This document shows, piece by piece, positions 34,864 to 43,137 of a stretch of DNA of 50,032 nt (its first letter is position 1; each line of letters opens with the position of its first letter). This stretch comes from Halioglobus sp. Its GTDB lineage: Bacteria; Pseudomonadota; Gammaproteobacteria; Pseudomonadales; Halieaceae. The position numbers and the translations under genes were made by a program. The notes beneath the pieces were generated by a model. It saw nothing but the letters and a program-made list of their open reading frames with translations. It did no database searches and had not been told where the DNA came from. The stretch lies in contig PABK01000039.1 of assembly GCA_002699145.1 (NCBI GenBank), positions 1 through 50,032 on the forward strand, in the 5' to 3' direction.

Positions 34864-35883
34864 TCAGGCCTGGCAGTCGATCATGACCTTGATGGCCTGT
34901 TGTGGGTCCCGCGCCATGGCGAAGGCGTCGTCCAGCGCCGACAGCGGAAAGTGGTGTGTCACCATGGCCGCGGGGTCCAGCGCGCCGCTGTCGAGCATCG
35001 CGATGACCTCGTCGAACTCGTGCTGGTATCCCATGGCCGCGACGATGGACAGTTCCTTGGCCAGCAGCGAGACCAGGTCCACGTTCGCCGGCTCCTTGTG
35101 CACGCCGGTCAGGCAGATGCGACTGCCCGGCCCGGCCTGCGCGACGATGTTCTCGAACACGGCGCGCGCGCCGGTGGCCTCGACATAGAGCGAACTGGCG
35201 GGCATGGGCATGCCGAAGAACTCGCGCGTGCCGTGCAGCTCCATGAGCCGCTGGGCCAGCGCGGGGTCGTCGCCGCGCAGCGGTACGGCGCCCATGTTCG
35301 CCGCCGCCTCCAGGCGACGGGCAGACAGGTCCACCGCGACGATATTGTCCAGCCCGCGGTAGCGCAGGACCTGCACCATGGACAGGCCGATGGGACCGGC
35401 GCCGTAGATCACCGCGCTGTCCGCAGCGTTCGCCGCCACGCGGTTGGCGCCGTGCTGCGCGACCGACAACGGCTCGACCAGCGCGCCCCAGGCGTCGGGC
35501 ATGGCGTCCGGCAGTCGCGGCGTGCTGCCGGGATCGCGCGCGGCGTCGCGCACCAGCAGGTAAGGTGTAAAGCCGCCCTCCCCACCACCGTTGCCGATGT
35601 TGCTGCCATTGCTCATGGGCTGCACGACCACGCGGTCGCCCACGGCGACGTGGGTGACGTTGTCGCCAGCCTCGCTGACCTCGCCCCACAGCTCGTGGCC
35701 CAGGCGCATGGGATCGTCCGGACCGGTCAGGCCGCCCATGGCCAGGTAGCCCAGATCGCTGCCGCAGATGCCGCACTGGCGCACGCGCACGATCACGTCG
35801 TCGGGACCGCATTCGGGCGCCGGCACGCTGTCCAGGCGCAGGTCGTCGACACCGTGAATGCGCGCCTGGGGAATAGTGTTCAT
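34864..35883 (-). CDS. Zinc-dependent medium-chain dehydrogenase
   Basis: A 339-residue MDR/threonine-dehydrogenase-like protein. Catalytic zinc residues are visible as C37-x-x-C-x-x-D43 and H63-E64 in RLGHELWGE, with an E in ALVEPLSVAQHG. The Rossmann motif is YGAGPIGLS. The four-cysteine structural zinc lobe usual after VVVQP is absent, replaced by MSNGSNIGNGGGEGG. The start at ATG 35883 follows family length; 74 residues of open frame upstream look non-coding. It is divergent from the KstD-like gene across 157 bases. It may oxidise a hydroxylated catabolite. Confidence 0.86.
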   Translation of the reverse strand: MNTIPQARIHGVDDLRLDSVPAPECGPDDVIVRVRQCGICGSDLGYLAMGGLTGPDDPMRLGHELWGEVSEAGDNVTHVAVGDRVVVQPMSNGSNIGNGGGEGGFTPYLLVRDAARDPGSTPRLPDAMPDAWGALVEPLSVAQHGANRVAANAADSAVIYGAGPIGLSMVQVLRYRGLDNIVAVDLSARRLEAAANMGAVPLRGDDPALAQRLMELHGTREFFGMPMPASSLYVEATGARAVFENIVAQAGPGSRICLTGVHKEPANVDLVSLLAKELSIVAAMGYQHEFDEVIAMLDSGALDPAAMVTHHFPLSALDDAFAMARDPQQAIKVMIDCQA

Positions 35884-36017
35884 CGCGGCAGACCCTGTCG
35901 TCACGTCGAGGCTTGAACAGTAGGCCCGCGCCCGTGGCGGGTCAACCGCAGCGGCCACATTGTTGAACCGCGCGCGCCGTTTTCCCCCCTGCGCTGGTGG
36001 CGCCGGGCGGGCGCTGC

Positions 36018-36023
36018 CACACT
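36018..36023 (+). promoter_or_regulatory. Candidate -10-like element (CACACT)
   Basis: CACACTGGCG stands 18-23 bases before the ATG at 36041, overlapping the region where a start point would give a very short leader. The same context is found before the redoxin gene (TACACTGGCG). GGTGGAGG provides a ribosome site. Confidence 0.25.
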
Positions 36024-36040
36024 GGCGCGGTGGAGGCGGC

Positions 36041-37753
36041 ATGACAGAACAACACTGGGACATCGAAGTCGACTGGCTGGTGGCCGGCGCCGGCGCCGCC
36101 GGCATGACCGGCGCCGTGGTCGCGCACCAGCTCGGCGGCAGCGTGCTGGTGGTGGAAAAGGAAGCGGTCTACGGCGGCACCACGGCCAAGTCCGGCGGTG
36201 TCGCCTGGATTCCGGGCAATCACCGCCAGGGCGAGGTGGGCATCAGCGACAGCGCCGAAGAGGGCTACGCCTATCTCAAGGCGCTGGTCGGCGACAGCGT
36301 GACGGACGCGCGCCTGCGCGCCTACGCGGACAACGCGCGCCAGATGCTGCGTTTCATGATGGCGCACAGCCACGTCGACTTCTGCGCCATCCCCAATTAC
36401 ATGGATTACTACGAGTCGCTGCCCGGCTACAAGAGCGGCGGCCGCTCCATGGACAACGCGCCCTTCGACATGCGCCGCCTCGGCGCGGCGGCGGCGCAAC
36501 TGCGTATCGGCCACTACGACGGCCTGATGATGCCGTTCAACGTCAACATCGCCGAGGGCCAGAGCCTGCAGAAAATGAACCTCGGCGCCTACTGGACCGG
36601 GATAAAACTGGTGTTGCGCTACCTGCTGGACCTGCCCGCGCGCCTGCGCCGCCAGCGCGACAACCGCCTCTGCCTGGGCCCGGCGCTGGTGGCGCGCCTG
36701 CGGCGCTCCCTGCTGGACCGCGACATCCCGCTGTGGCTGAACGCCCCGGTGCAGGAACTGCTGACGGACGACCACGGCGTGTGCGGCGCGCTGGTGCTGC
36801 GCGACGGCGTGGCGCAGCGTGTGCGCGCCCGGCGCGGCGTACTGCTGGGCACCGGCGGCTTTTCCCACAACGCCGACATGCGCCAGCAGTACCAGCAGCA
36901 CCCCATCGGCGCCGACTGGACGGCCGCCGCACCCGGCGCCACCGGCGACGCGGTGACCCTGGGCGAGCGCGTGGGCGCGGCGCTGGACTTCATGCACTGC
37001 GCCTGGTGGTCGCCCAGCTACCGGCTGCCCGACGGGCGCGTGATGGCGCTGATCGCGGGCAAGTCGAACCCCGGCTCGATCATGGTCAACGGCCTGGGCA
37101 AACGCTTCACCAACGAGGCGCAGCCCTACGAGGATTTCGTCAAGGCCCAGTACGCCGCCCACGCGCGCGGTGAGCGCGCCATTCCCTGCTACCTGTTGTT
37201 CGACGCACGGTACCGGCGCCGTTACGCGGTGGGTCATATCAAGCCGGGCAAGGTCGAGGCGGACAGCAGCCTGGCGGCGGACATCTTCGACTCCGGGCTG
37301 CTCACCCGCGCCGACAGCCTGCAGGAGATGGCGCAGAAACTGCACATGCCCGCGGACACCCTGGCCGCCACCGTGACGCAGTTCAACGAGCACGCGGCGC
37401 GCGGCGAGGACCCGGAGTTCGGGCGCGGCGTCTCGGAGCACGATCGCTACTACGCCGACCCGCGGGTCACACCCAATCCCTCGCTGGCGCCGCTACTGGA
37501 AGCCCCGTTCTACGCCCTGCGCTGCGAACCGGGAGACCTGGATACCAAGGGCGGATTGTCCTGCGACGAGCACGGCCGCGTGCTGGACGCGGCGGCACAC
37601 CCTGTTCGCGGACTGTACGCCGCGGGCAACGCCAGCGCCGCGGTCATGGGCGACAATTACCCGGGGGCCGGCGCGACCATCGGCTCGGCGATGACCTTCG
37701 CCTACCTCGCCGCGCGCCACGCCTTCGACGACACCGGCAACGGGAGGGAATGA
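36041..37753 (+). CDS. FAD-dependent 3-ketosteroid dehydrogenase-like flavoprotein
   Basis: A 570-residue FAD_binding_2 flavoprotein. The dinucleotide loop is VAGAGAAGMTGA (residues 14-25), then TTAKSGGVAWIPGN and YEDFVKAQ. The C-terminal block GNASAAVMGDNYPGAGATIGSAMTFAYLAARHA matches the YPGxGATIG signature of KstD enzymes. Its length matches KstD (about 560). KstD inserts the C1-C2 double bond in ring A; relatives act on delta-4(5-alpha) or on other enones. The stop is one base from the Rieske oxygenase start, and KstD with KshA is the classic pair that opens ring B. The first catalytic tyrosine of KstD was not verified. Confidence 0.86.
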   Translation: MTEQHWDIEVDWLVAGAGAAGMTGAVVAHQLGGSVLVVEKEAVYGGTTAKSGGVAWIPGNHRQGEVGISDSAEEGYAYLKALVGDSVTDARLRAYADNARQMLRFMMAHSHVDFCAIPNYMDYYESLPGYKSGGRSMDNAPFDMRRLGAAAAQLRIGHYDGLMMPFNVNIAEGQSLQKMNLGAYWTGIKLVLRYLLDLPARLRRQRDNRLCLGPALVARLRRSLLDRDIPLWLNAPVQELLTDDHGVCGALVLRDGVAQRVRARRGVLLGTGGFSHNADMRQQYQQHPIGADWTAAAPGATGDAVTLGERVGAALDFMHCAWWSPSYRLPDGRVMALIAGKSNPGSIMVNGLGKRFTNEAQPYEDFVKAQYAAHARGERAIPCYLLFDARYRRRYAVGHIKPGKVEADSSLAADIFDSGLLTRADSLQEMAQKLHMPADTLAATVTQFNEHAARGEDPEFGRGVSEHDRYYADPRVTPNPSLAPLLEAPFYALRCEPGDLDTKGGLSCDEHGRVLDAAAHPVRGLYAAGNASAAVMGDNYPGAGATIGSAMTFAYLAARHAFDDTGNGRE

Positions 37754-37754
37754 T

Positions 37755-38795
37755 ATGAGTGCAGCCAGGTACGCCTTCCTGCAACCCGGCCGCTATGCGC
37801 GCGGCTGGCACATCGTCCTGTTCAGCCAGGAGCTCGCCGTCGGCGAGGTCAGGCGCTTGCACTACTTCGCGCGCGACCTGGTGGCCTACCGCGGCGAGTC
37901 CGGGCGGGTCGGCATCGTCGACGCGCACTGCCCGCACCTGGGCGCGCACCTGGCCAGCGGCGGCGGCCGGGTCAGCGGCGACACGATCGCCTGCCCGTTC
38001 CACGGCTGGGTGTTCGACCACAACGGACGCTGTGTGGACATCCCCTACGCCAGGGCCATCCCGGAGCGCGCGGTGGACGCGCTGCGCGGCTGGCCGGTGC
38101 TCGAACGCAACGGCTTCATCGCCCTCTGGTACGACCCCGAGGGCAATCCGCCGGAGGACTACCTGCCCGACATCCCCGAGTGGGGAGCGCAGGGCTGGGG
38201 CGACTGGGTTTTTTACCGCTCACGCATTCGCGCCAGGGCCTGCGACGTCATCGAGAACATCGTCGACATCGCGCACTTTCCCCACGTGCACGCCGGCAAG
38301 GTGCGCAAGTGGGAGAACCGCTTCGGCGAGCGCACGGTGACGCAGTTGTCCACGGTGGACCGCGATCCCGGCGCACAGATGATCGTGCCGCCGGGCGTCC
38401 CTTTCGACCTGGAGGGCATGCACAAGGAGCAGGCCGGCCAGGGCGCCGAGGCCTGGGGTGACGCCACCTACCACGGCCCGTCCATCATGTACTACTACAC
38501 CGAGTCCAGCGGCGCGGAGTTGAGTTACCGCGCCTGGTGGGTCAACTGCCACACGCCGGTCAACCAGGAGGAACTGGATCTGTGCTCGGCGGTGATCGTC
38601 AGCAGCCTGGACGAGCGGCCCCTGCCCGGGGAATTCGCGCAGTTGTATCCGCAGACCGCCCACATCGCCTTCGGCCAGGACGTGGAGATCTGGAAGGACA
38701 AGGTCTACCGCGCTGACCCGATTCTGTGTGACGGCGACGGCCCCATCAACAAGCTGCGCCGCTGGTACGAACAGTTCTACCTGCCGCGGAGCTAA
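37755..38795 (+). CDS. Rieske oxygenase, KshA-like
   Basis: A 346-residue Rieske non-heme iron oxygenase alpha subunit. The [2Fe-2S] site is C59-P-H61 ... C80-P-F-H83 and the mononuclear iron site is ENIVD171-I-A-H174-F-P-H-V-H179. KshA performs 9-alpha-hydroxylation of 3-ketosteroids, which makes ring B fragment once ring A is desaturated. It is somewhat shorter than mycobacterial KshA (about 380). It follows the KstD-like gene by a single base. The matching reductase (KshB) is not present in the window. Related 7-desaturases or other Rieske monooxygenases are the alternatives. Confidence 0.86.
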   Translation: MSAARYAFLQPGRYARGWHIVLFSQELAVGEVRRLHYFARDLVAYRGESGRVGIVDAHCPHLGAHLASGGGRVSGDTIACPFHGWVFDHNGRCVDIPYARAIPERAVDALRGWPVLERNGFIALWYDPEGNPPEDYLPDIPEWGAQGWGDWVFYRSRIRARACDVIENIVDIAHFPHVHAGKVRKWENRFGERTVTQLSTVDRDPGAQMIVPPGVPFDLEGMHKEQAGQGAEAWGDATYHGPSIMYYYTESSGAELSYRAWWVNCHTPVNQEELDLCSAVIVSSLDERPLPGEFAQLYPQTAHIAFGQDVEIWKDKVYRADPILCDGDGPINKLRRWYEQFYLPRS

Positions 38796-38856
38796 ACGCC
38801 GCGGCGCGCAAGGATCGGGATGTTGTTCGTATGAGCGGGCGCGGACGCGCCCGGAT

Positions 38857-39069
38857 TCAGGACGCTGCGCGCTTGTTGCCGAGTTTGATATTCTTGTTCA
38901 CCGCCATGCTGGGCTGGCCACTGACGCCGGAGGCGATGACGTCGATTTTCTTGCCGGCCTTGAGGAAGGCGGCGGTTTGTTCGGCGATAGACGCGGACGT
39001 CTCTACAGCGGCGGGGGCTTTTTTCTTGGCGGATTCACGCGTACGGGTGCGAGCGGGCTTACGGGGCAT
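38857..39069 (-). CDS. Small basic protein, possibly SutA-like
   Basis: A 70-residue protein starting MPRKPARTRTRESAKKKAPAA. After a lysine/arginine-rich head comes a compact segment, EQTAAFLKAGKKIDVIASGVSG, and a basic tail NKNIKLGNKRAAS. The FLxxGxKI pattern recalls the C-terminal part of the Pseudomonas RNA-polymerase-binding protein SutA, but the acidic N-terminus of SutA is lacking, so the link is tentative. The longer frame adds 57 unlikely residues. A -10 candidate TATTAT (39110-39105, minus strand) lies upstream in a T-rich interval shared with fdhD. Role unknown; nucleic-acid binding is plausible. Confidence 0.7.
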   Translation of the reverse strand: MPRKPARTRTRESAKKKAPAAVETSASIAEQTAAFLKAGKKIDVIASGVSGQPSMAVNKNIKLGNKRAAS

Positions 39070-39209
39070 ATTTTTTTGGCCTTTTTTAGAGGAGTGAACT
39101 ATCCATAATACACCAAAACACCGTTTTTTGCTGGCCTTTTTTGCCGCACAGGCCCTGCGTGACCGGCCCGCACCCACCCCGGAAGGGCCGCAGGCCCGGA
39201 AAAACAGGC

Positions 39210-40133
39210 ATGTCCGATTCAATCCCTGAAACCGACTCACCCCCCGAGACCGGCTTACGCCCCCGGACCGATCCCGATACGCCCGCCGCGCAGATCGCGC
39301 TGAACCGCCTGCGCTATACCGGCGGCGCGCGCGAGCGGGCCAGCGCCGACCAGGTGGCGGTGGAAGAACCCCTGGCCATCAGCCTGTGCTGGCAACAGGA
39401 CGGCGCCCCCCGCCGCCGCGCCTTCAGCGTCACCATGCGCACACCGGGGCACGACGCGGAACTGGCCCTGGGCCTGCTGCGCGCCGAGGGTGTGATCGCC
39501 ACCCGCGCCGACGTGCTCGATTGCCGCCTGCAGAATACTGCACAGGACGCGGACAGCGCCGGCAACGAACTGGAAGTCACCCTCGCGCCGGGCATCGTCC
39601 CGGACTGGGACAGCGTCGAGCGCAATCTCGCCACCCAGTCCAGTTGCGGCGTCTGCGGCAAGACCTCGTTGCGCGCGCTGGCGCTGCGCAACCCGCCGAC
39701 GCTGCGCGACGGCGACGGCTGGCTGGACCCCGCCCAGGTCGGCGCCATGATCGAGGCCATGCGCGCGCAACAGGCGCTGTTTCGCGCCACCGGCGGCACT
39801 CATGGGGCGGCGCTGTTCGATGCCCGCGGGCAACTGCTGGCGCTGCGCGAGGACGTGGGCCGGCACAACGCGCTGGACAAGCTGCTGGGCAGCCGCCTGG
39901 AGGGGGCGCAGGACATGACGCAGGATCCGCGGCAGGTAGTGGTGCTGAGCGGGCGCGCCAGTTTCGAGCTGGCGCAGAAGGCGGTCATGGCCGCCGTGCC
40001 GGTGGTGATTGCCGTGGGCGCCCCGTCGAGCCTGGCGGTGCGCGTGGCCAGGCAGCACGACCTCACGCTGCTGGGCTTCGCCGGCGAGGACGGCTTCAGC
40101 GTATACCACGGCGCGCGGCGTCTGGTCAGCTGA
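39210..40133 (+). CDS. fdhD: FdhD sulfurtransferase for formate dehydrogenase
   Basis: A 307-residue FdhD protein. It carries the diagnostic SSC146-G-V-C149-GK motif, PGHDAELALGLLRAEGVI, THGAALFD, REDVGRHNALDKLLG and VLSGRASFELAQKAVMAAVPVVIAVGAPSSLAV. FdhD moves sulfur from IscS to the molybdenum cofactor of formate dehydrogenases and is needed for their activity. The first 45 residues (PETDSPPETGLRPRTDPDTP) are a low-complexity head before the conserved domain. The start may therefore be later, though the ATG at 39210 is the first in a plausible place. No formate dehydrogenase gene is in the window. Confidence 0.9.
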   Translation: MSDSIPETDSPPETGLRPRTDPDTPAAQIALNRLRYTGGARERASADQVAVEEPLAISLCWQQDGAPRRRAFSVTMRTPGHDAELALGLLRAEGVIATRADVLDCRLQNTAQDADSAGNELEVTLAPGIVPDWDSVERNLATQSSCGVCGKTSLRALALRNPPTLRDGDGWLDPAQVGAMIEAMRAQQALFRATGGTHGAALFDARGQLLALREDVGRHNALDKLLGSRLEGAQDMTQDPRQVVVLSGRASFELAQKAVMAAVPVVIAVGAPSSLAVRVARQHDLTLLGFAGEDGFSVYHGARRLVS

Positions 40134-40158
40134 ACACCGGCGCGCTGGCGCGGCGCTG

Positions 40159-40959
40159 CTAGCGGTCGCGGTATACCGGGTCGCGTTTTTCGAAAAACGC
40201 CAGGCCGGCCTCGCGTGCGTCCTCGGTCAGCGACAGCAGCGCCTGCTGGCGATCCTCCACCGCCATGGCCGCCTCCAGGCCCGGTGCGTCCACCGCGATA
40301 TTCAGGCCGTCCTTGGTCAGGCGCAGGCCGGCCGGCGAGGTGCGCAGCATGTCCTGGATGTAGTCCTGCGCCGCCGCAGCCAGTTCGCGGTCCGGCACGA
40401 TCTGCGACACCAGGTTGACGGCCAGGGCGCGCTCGGCGTGGATAAAGCGTCCGGTCATCAGGTACTCGCTGGCCACCGAGGTGCCCACCAGGCGCGGCAG
40501 GAAGTAGCTGCTGCCCATGTCGCAGCCGGACAGGCCGATCTTGATATACGCCGCGTTCATCTTCGCGCTTTCCCCGGCGATGCGGATGTCCGCCGCCAGG
40601 GCGAGACTGAAGCCGCCGCCGCAGGCCGCACCGTGCACCATGGCGATGATCGGTTGCGGGCACTTGCGCATGGCCAGGTAGATGCGCGCAATGCGCCGCT
40701 GGATAACCAGCGTGTTGGCCGTGCTGCGCTCGATGTCCGCGAAGGCGTCCGGGGACAGGTCCAGCCCGGCGCAAAAGTGCTTGCCTTTGGCGCCTAACAC
40801 GACGATGCGCACATCGTGGCGCTCGCGCAGGCCCTCGAAATAGTCGACCAGCGCGTCCACCAGCGCGAGATTCAGGGTGTTATGCGCATCCGGCCGGTTC
40901 AGCGCCAGCCACTCCACCGGCCCCTCGCGTCGCACCTCGATCACGTTATCGTCACTCAC
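40159..40959 (-). CDS. Enoyl-CoA hydratase/isomerase (crotonase family)
   Basis: A 266-residue crotonase. LNRPDAHNTLN and GKHFCAGLDLSP form the CoA pocket, VHGAACGGGFSLALAADIRIA the oxyanion hole, and IKIGLSGCDMGSSYFLPRLVG the catalytic segment. The last carries Asp where many hydratases carry Glu, and the first glutamate is not obvious, so hydratase activity is uncertain; isomerase or C-C hydrolase functions exist in the fold. GTG start at 40959, with GGGGGA eight bases upstream. Divergent from the carboxyltransferase gene with 37 bases between starts. Confidence 0.87.
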   Translation of the reverse strand: MSDDNVIEVRREGPVEWLALNRPDAHNTLNLALVDALVDYFEGLRERHDVRIVVLGAKGKHFCAGLDLSPDAFADIERSTANTLVIQRRIARIYLAMRKCPQPIIAMVHGAACGGGFSLALAADIRIAGESAKMNAAYIKIGLSGCDMGSSYFLPRLVGTSVASEYLMTGRFIHAERALAVNLVSQIVPDRELAAAAQDYIQDMLRTSPAGLRLTKDGLNIAVDAPGLEAAMAVEDRQQALLSLTEDAREAGLAFFEKRDPVYRDR

Positions 40960-40996
40960 TGGCGGTCCCCCGTTGTATTGGCAAAAAGCATCCCGT

Positions 40997-42511
40997 ATGT
41001 TCGCAGACTACGCGGCATCGTGTCACCAGGAGGCGCGGCTCTTGAACCAATACCGGGAAGGCTGGCAGGTACTGCTGCAGCAGTTGCGCGAGCGCAGCGC
41101 AGGCGCCGAGGCGATGGGCGGCGCCGATAAAATCGCGCGACAACACGCGCGCGGACGCCTCACCGCGCGCGAGCGCGTCGCGGTCTTGTGCGACGCAAAC
41201 ACCTTCAGCGAGTACGGCGCCCTCGCCGGCGGCCACCATCCCGGCGGCGGCGACCCCGTGCCGGCGGACGGACTGGTCGGCGGCATGGCGCGCATCGACG
41301 GGCGCGGCGTGGTCGTGCTGGCCGAGGATTTCACCGTCAAGGGCGGCTCCATCGGCCACCCCAACGCCGCCAAGCGCACGCGCCTGGTGCGCCTGGCGCA
41401 GGAGCGCCGTCTGCCGCTGGTGATGCTGCTCGATGGCGCCGGCGAACGCACGGACAACCAGACCGAGCGCTACCCGAACACCCCGGGCGACCTGCAACTG
41501 CTGGCCGACATCAAGGGCCAGGTGCCCGTGGTCACACTGGTACTGGGCACCTCCGCCGGCCACGGCGCCCTGGCCGGCATGTTCGCCGACCTGATCATCA
41601 TGACACAGGGGTCGGCGATGTTCTCCGCGGGGCCGCCGCTGGTGCAGGCGGCCCTGGGCATCGAGGCCACCCCCGATGAACTCGGCGGCGCCGCCATGCA
41701 CACGGCGCGCAGCGGCGTCGCCCACAACCTGGCAGAGAGTGAACAGGACGCCTTTGCCATGGCGCGCTATTTCCTTTCCCTGCTGCCGCAGCGCGCGGGC
41801 GAGGCCGCGCCGCAGCAGCGCGAACACCCCGCCGCCGCGCCGCGCAAGCTGGACAACCTGGTCGATATCATTCCCCCGCACATTCACCAGCCCTATGACA
41901 TGCGCGAGGTGCTGCGCGCACTGGCGGACTCGCAGAGCCTGTTCGAGCTGCAACCGGACTACGGGCGCAGCCTGCTGGTGGCCCTGGCGCGGATCGGCGG
42001 CATACCCTGCCTGCTGCTCGCCAACCAGCCGGCGGTGGAGGCTGGCGCCATCGGTCACGAGGGGGCGCACAAGGCGCGCCACTTCATCGAGGTCGCCGAC
42101 CAATTCGACCTGCCGCTGGTCAGCCTGGTGGACAACCCCGGCGTAATGCCAGGGCCGCGGGCTGAGGAATCGGCGGTGCTCGCGGCCGCGGCGCAGATGT
42201 TCCTGGCGCAGCGCCGCTACCGCGGGCGCAAGATCGTGGCCACCCTGCGCAAGGCCTTCGGCTTCGGCAGCTCGGTGATGGGCATGAACCCCTGGGATCG
42301 CCAGGTGGTGAGCCTCGCCCTGCCCTGCGTCAGCCTCGGCGGCGTCCCGGCCATCGGTGGCGCACAGGCGGCGCGCGCCAGCGAGGAGGAAGCCGCGCGC
42401 CTGCGCGAGCTGCAGTCCGGCGCCTGGGTGCCGGCGGACAACATGGCCTTCGACCGTGTGATCGACCCGGCGGACCTGCGCGACGAGATCATCGCGGCGC
42501 TGCTTGCCTGA
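40997..42511 (+). CDS. Acyl-CoA carboxylase carboxyltransferase (beta) subunit
   Basis: A 504-residue biotin-dependent carboxyltransferase. ADKIARQHARGRLTARERV opens the first crotonase-like half. GGSIGHPNAAKRTRLVRLAQERRLPLVMLLDGAGER, then VLGTSAGHGALAGMFADLIIM, and in the second half LVSLVDNPGVMPGPRAEES and FGFGSSVMGMNPWDRQ complete it. It belongs with propionyl-, methylcrotonyl- and geranyl-CoA carboxylase beta chains. No biotin carboxylase or biotin carrier gene is nearby, so it either shares an alpha subunit encoded elsewhere or has lost it. Start at ATG 40997; ribosome site weak. Propionyl-CoA from side-chain cleavage would be a natural substrate. Confidence 0.88.
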   Translation: MFADYAASCHQEARLLNQYREGWQVLLQQLRERSAGAEAMGGADKIARQHARGRLTARERVAVLCDANTFSEYGALAGGHHPGGGDPVPADGLVGGMARIDGRGVVVLAEDFTVKGGSIGHPNAAKRTRLVRLAQERRLPLVMLLDGAGERTDNQTERYPNTPGDLQLLADIKGQVPVVTLVLGTSAGHGALAGMFADLIIMTQGSAMFSAGPPLVQAALGIEATPDELGGAAMHTARSGVAHNLAESEQDAFAMARYFLSLLPQRAGEAAPQQREHPAAAPRKLDNLVDIIPPHIHQPYDMREVLRALADSQSLFELQPDYGRSLLVALARIGGIPCLLLANQPAVEAGAIGHEGAHKARHFIEVADQFDLPLVSLVDNPGVMPGPRAEESAVLAAAAQMFLAQRRYRGRKIVATLRKAFGFGSSVMGMNPWDRQVVSLALPCVSLGGVPAIGGAQAARASEEEAARLRELQSGAWVPADNMAFDRVIDPADLRDEIIAALLA

Positions 42512-42553
42512 AACGACAGGCACCGGTGGACAAAGCCCCGTGGGACTGGGATA

Positions 42554-42580
42554 TTGAAGCCGGGTGCACACTGCTATACA
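42554..42580 (+). promoter_or_regulatory. Putative promoter of the DUF4124 gene
   Basis: TTGAAG (42554-42559), 15-base spacer, TATACA (42575-42580) with a TG two bases before the -10 (extended -10). The ATG follows at 42616, with GAGAGGTGACGAG between. Confidence 0.4.
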
Positions 42581-42615
42581 CATCACTACGCACACCACCA
42601 CGAGAGGTGACGAGC

Positions 42616-43038
42616 ATGCGCAAATCGATAACAGCAGGCATGGTGGCGATCGCGGCCCTGGGCATCGGCAGCGGTGCGCTGGCGGAGATTTACCAGAGCA
42701 AGGATGCGCAGGGCAACACGGTGTTTTCCGACACGCCGACGCAGGACGCCGAGGTGGTGGAACTGGGCAGCGAGAACATCGCCGATGCGGTCACGCCACG
42801 CCCGCCCGAGCCGGAGCCGGCGCAGCCCGCTGCGAACCCGGCGCAAGCGGACTCACCGCAGCTGACACCCGCCCCGGCCGTCACCGACGACGATGACGAG
42901 CTGCGCGAGGAATGGTACGAGGAACAGCGCCGCGACGCGGCGCGCGAAGCCCTGCGCGATCACGCCGCCGGCGAGGGCGAGGTCGCCCGACCGCTGCCCG
43001 CGACGCGCCCGCACCCTGGCGGCGTGCGCGGACGCTAA
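42616..43038 (+). CDS. Exported DUF4124-domain protein
   Basis: A 140-residue protein. It has a signal peptide (MRKSITAGMVAIAALGIGSGALA), a short DUF4124 motif AEIYQSKDAQGNTVFSDTP at 23-41, then a proline/alanine-rich linker (RPPEPEPAQPAANPAQ) and an acidic-to-basic helical tail EEWYEEQRRDAAREALRDH. DUF4124 proteins are common periplasmic proteins of Gammaproteobacteria with no firm function. Length and layout fit. It stands alone between the carboxyltransferase and kinase genes. Confidence 0.85.
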   Translation: MRKSITAGMVAIAALGIGSGALAEIYQSKDAQGNTVFSDTPTQDAEVVELGSENIADAVTPRPPEPEPAQPAANPAQADSPQLTPAPAVTDDDDELREEWYEEQRRDAAREALRDHAAGEGEVARPLPATRPHPGGVRGR

Positions 43039-43137
43039 CAGGCGCTTCGTCAACGCCCGGCCGGCGCCCGCCCCGGCGCGCCAACAAGCCCTGGCGCAGC
43101 GGGCAGCGCCGCCTCCGAACACAACACAGGAACACCC

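Noticed and set aside
34010-35812. A single 600-residue protein joining the SDR to upstream sequence
   Set aside because: The N-terminal part is out-of-frame translation of the zinc dehydrogenase gene; the SDR begins at the ATG at 34834.
38836-38853. CGGGCGCG/CGCGCCCG hairpin after the Rieske oxygenase gene as a terminator
   Set aside because: The loop is only two bases unless the stem frays and no T run follows in either direction; it may be a chance GC dyad.
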